Shown one piece after another: positions 63,001 to 64,000 of a DNA stretch of 64,000 bases; the first letter of the stretch is position 1; every line of letters begins with the position of its first letter. The stretch is from Zerene cesonia. Taxonomy: Eukaryota; Arthropoda; Insecta; Lepidoptera; Pieridae. The translations under genes were made by a program, and so were the position numbers. The stretch is taken from NCBI RefSeq assembly GCF_012273895.1, contig NC_052118.1, positions 3,867,696 to 3,931,695 of the forward strand, given 5' to 3'. The notes under the pieces were generated by a model. It was not told the origin of the DNA. It saw nothing but the letters and a program-made list of their open reading frames with translations, and did not search any database.

Positions 63001-63806
63001 ACACCAACACACTTCATTTTTAAATTTAATCCATCAAAAAACATTAAACCACACAGTACAGTGATCTTCGCAATGGAAGGCATCGGTGTCGTGATGCCAG
63101 TAGAGAATGCTATGAAGAAACCACAGCACTTCCTTGGCTGCCCAAGCGTTCTGGTCATAGCAATGACGTTTATAATGATTCTATATGCCATTCTGGGATT
63201 GTTTGGATATTTACGATACGGCGATGAATTGAAGGGCTCGATCACGTTAAACTTGCCTATCGATGATTGGTATGATTTGTTTTATAAAACTCAAACATTT
63301 ATTTATTCAACTAGAATTCTTACATAATAGTACTTTTGAATCGTTATAAAAAGTTAAACGTTTACCATATACATACATATATAGACCTATATAGAAATAT
63401 ATACATATATATTTTATTTTAACGTTCCATATACTGAAGAAAATATTTAACTGATTGTAAAAATGCTAGGCTTTTACTTCCGTCTAGTTGTTTTGTTTAA
63501 ATTTTTAAGAAAGGGCAATTCTATAGTTTGAGTTATTAATTTAAGAAATCGAATATAAATATGTAAATAGACCTCATTCAACTTATGCTTAGCTTTGCTA
63601 ATAAATATTGCATTCTTATCTTTGTATATTTCACAGGCCAGCAATTTTCGCAAAGATTTTTATAGCATTGTCTATATTTCTTACTTATCCATTACACTTC
63701 TTCGTCGTTGTTGGGGTTCTAACAAGATTCATCGAACCTCACATACGAAAAGAATACAGAAATATAACTCAAATATTTGGCAGAACTGCTGTTGTGCTTT
63801 TTTGCG
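60063..63806 (+). CDS. SLC36-type proton-coupled amino-acid transporter, copy B (last exon outside window)
   Basis: Seven exons are visible: 60063-60145, 60535-60685, 61075-61196, 61698-61782, 62069-62313, 63057-63269 and 63637-63806. Their lengths (83, 151, 122, 85, 245, 213, 170) and phases equal those of copy A, so this is a tandem duplicate. The visible part encodes 356 residues plus one base; an eighth exon of about 250 bases should follow beyond 64000. The N-terminus EYNPYEHRQV and helix 1 GSGILAMPLAFSNAGW (42-57) match the common SLC36 form. FAMEGIGVVMPVENAM and SITLNLPIDDW are kept. Helix 8 and the following loop differ most from copy A (FVVVGVLTRFIEPHIRKE versus the FDIFKRYTDSYIGERY region). 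The reading frame is intact throughout. Intron 5 holds two repeats. Confidence 0.92.
61392..61600 (-). mobile_element. Diverged Helitron-like repeat in intron 3 of copy B
   Basis: A GC-rich start GTGACTTCGCCCGCGTAG and the terminal AAACAAACAAACACC region fit the reverse-oriented repeats. Limits are approximate. Confidence 0.45.
62500..62640 (+). mobile_element. Internally deleted Helitron-like element in intron 5 of copy B
   Basis: The start TCCTACTAATATTATTATTA runs straight into ACTGAACCGATTGCAATGAA, skipping the usual next ~80 bp. The remainder matches 11338-11553 closely, including AGCTGGACAACTGGAATAA and GCGGGTGAAACCGCGGGG. Confidence 0.7.
62641..62864 (-). mobile_element. Second Helitron-like element, reverse, abutting the first
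   Basis: It reads CCGCAGCGCCAGCGTCGCAT, then GGGCCAAATTTCATATCGCT, and ends GTCGCGCTTATAATGTTAAT then AGGA, the complement of a standard start. It abuts the previous element head-on. Confidence 0.6.
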
Positions 63807-64000
63807 GTAAGTTTATTTAAAGGAGTAGAAAAATATGCAAGCAAGAACGGTTGTAAATTCTAAGCTCTTGTTATTTTGAAATATCACAAACATCTTGGCG
63901 ATTCTAATCAGGATATTAAAGTACTATATATTTATATAAACTTATTTAAAGGACAAAATCGCGTTTAAGAAATCGATTGCATACCAGGATAAATATACAG

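Noticed and set aside
62928..63245. Minus-strand 105-codon frame
   Set aside because: It is the antisense of exon 6 of transporter copy B.

Overview
The window is AT-rich animal nuclear DNA, almost certainly from a moth or butterfly. It carries short non-autonomous Helitron-like repeats with CTAG 3' ends, a hairpin-bearing SINE-like repeat and a non-LTR 3' tail ending in (GATGAT)n, all typical of Lepidoptera. Its genes are an intronless achaete-scute bHLH gene, an orthologue of Drosophila yellow, and a tandem pair of SLC36-type amino-acid transporters. I cannot name the species. The assembly has one 1000-base gap.

Layout. 1-16.5 kb: no gene. It holds a duplicated ~200 bp noncoding element (677-870 and 8728-8975), hairpins and moderately GC-rich islands. 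16.7-17.35 kb, minus strand: a single-exon achaete-scute homologue with a readable core promoter (TATA at -30, Inr) and a Hairy-type site at about -140. 17.5-48.3 kb: a 31 kb intergenic interval with transposon relics and a GC-rich block at 30.4-32.6 kb containing proneural E-boxes, a Hes-type site and a palindromic Sox site. 48.37-54.18 kb, plus strand: yellow, three exons. 56.14-59.59 kb: a complete 8-exon SLC36 transporter. 60.06 kb to the window end: a second copy with the same exon lengths and phases, whose last exon lies outside the window.

How they fit together. In Drosophila, yellow sits beside the achaete-scute complex, so the pairing here looks like retained microsynteny. The two genes are transcribed away from each other, and the interval between them is a natural place for bristle and scale enhancers: an AS-C factor specifies sensory or scale precursors, and Yellow is a secreted protein needed for dark cuticle pigment. 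The SLC36 pair is a separate local duplication. Most short open frames in the window have no protein-like features and are not called as genes.
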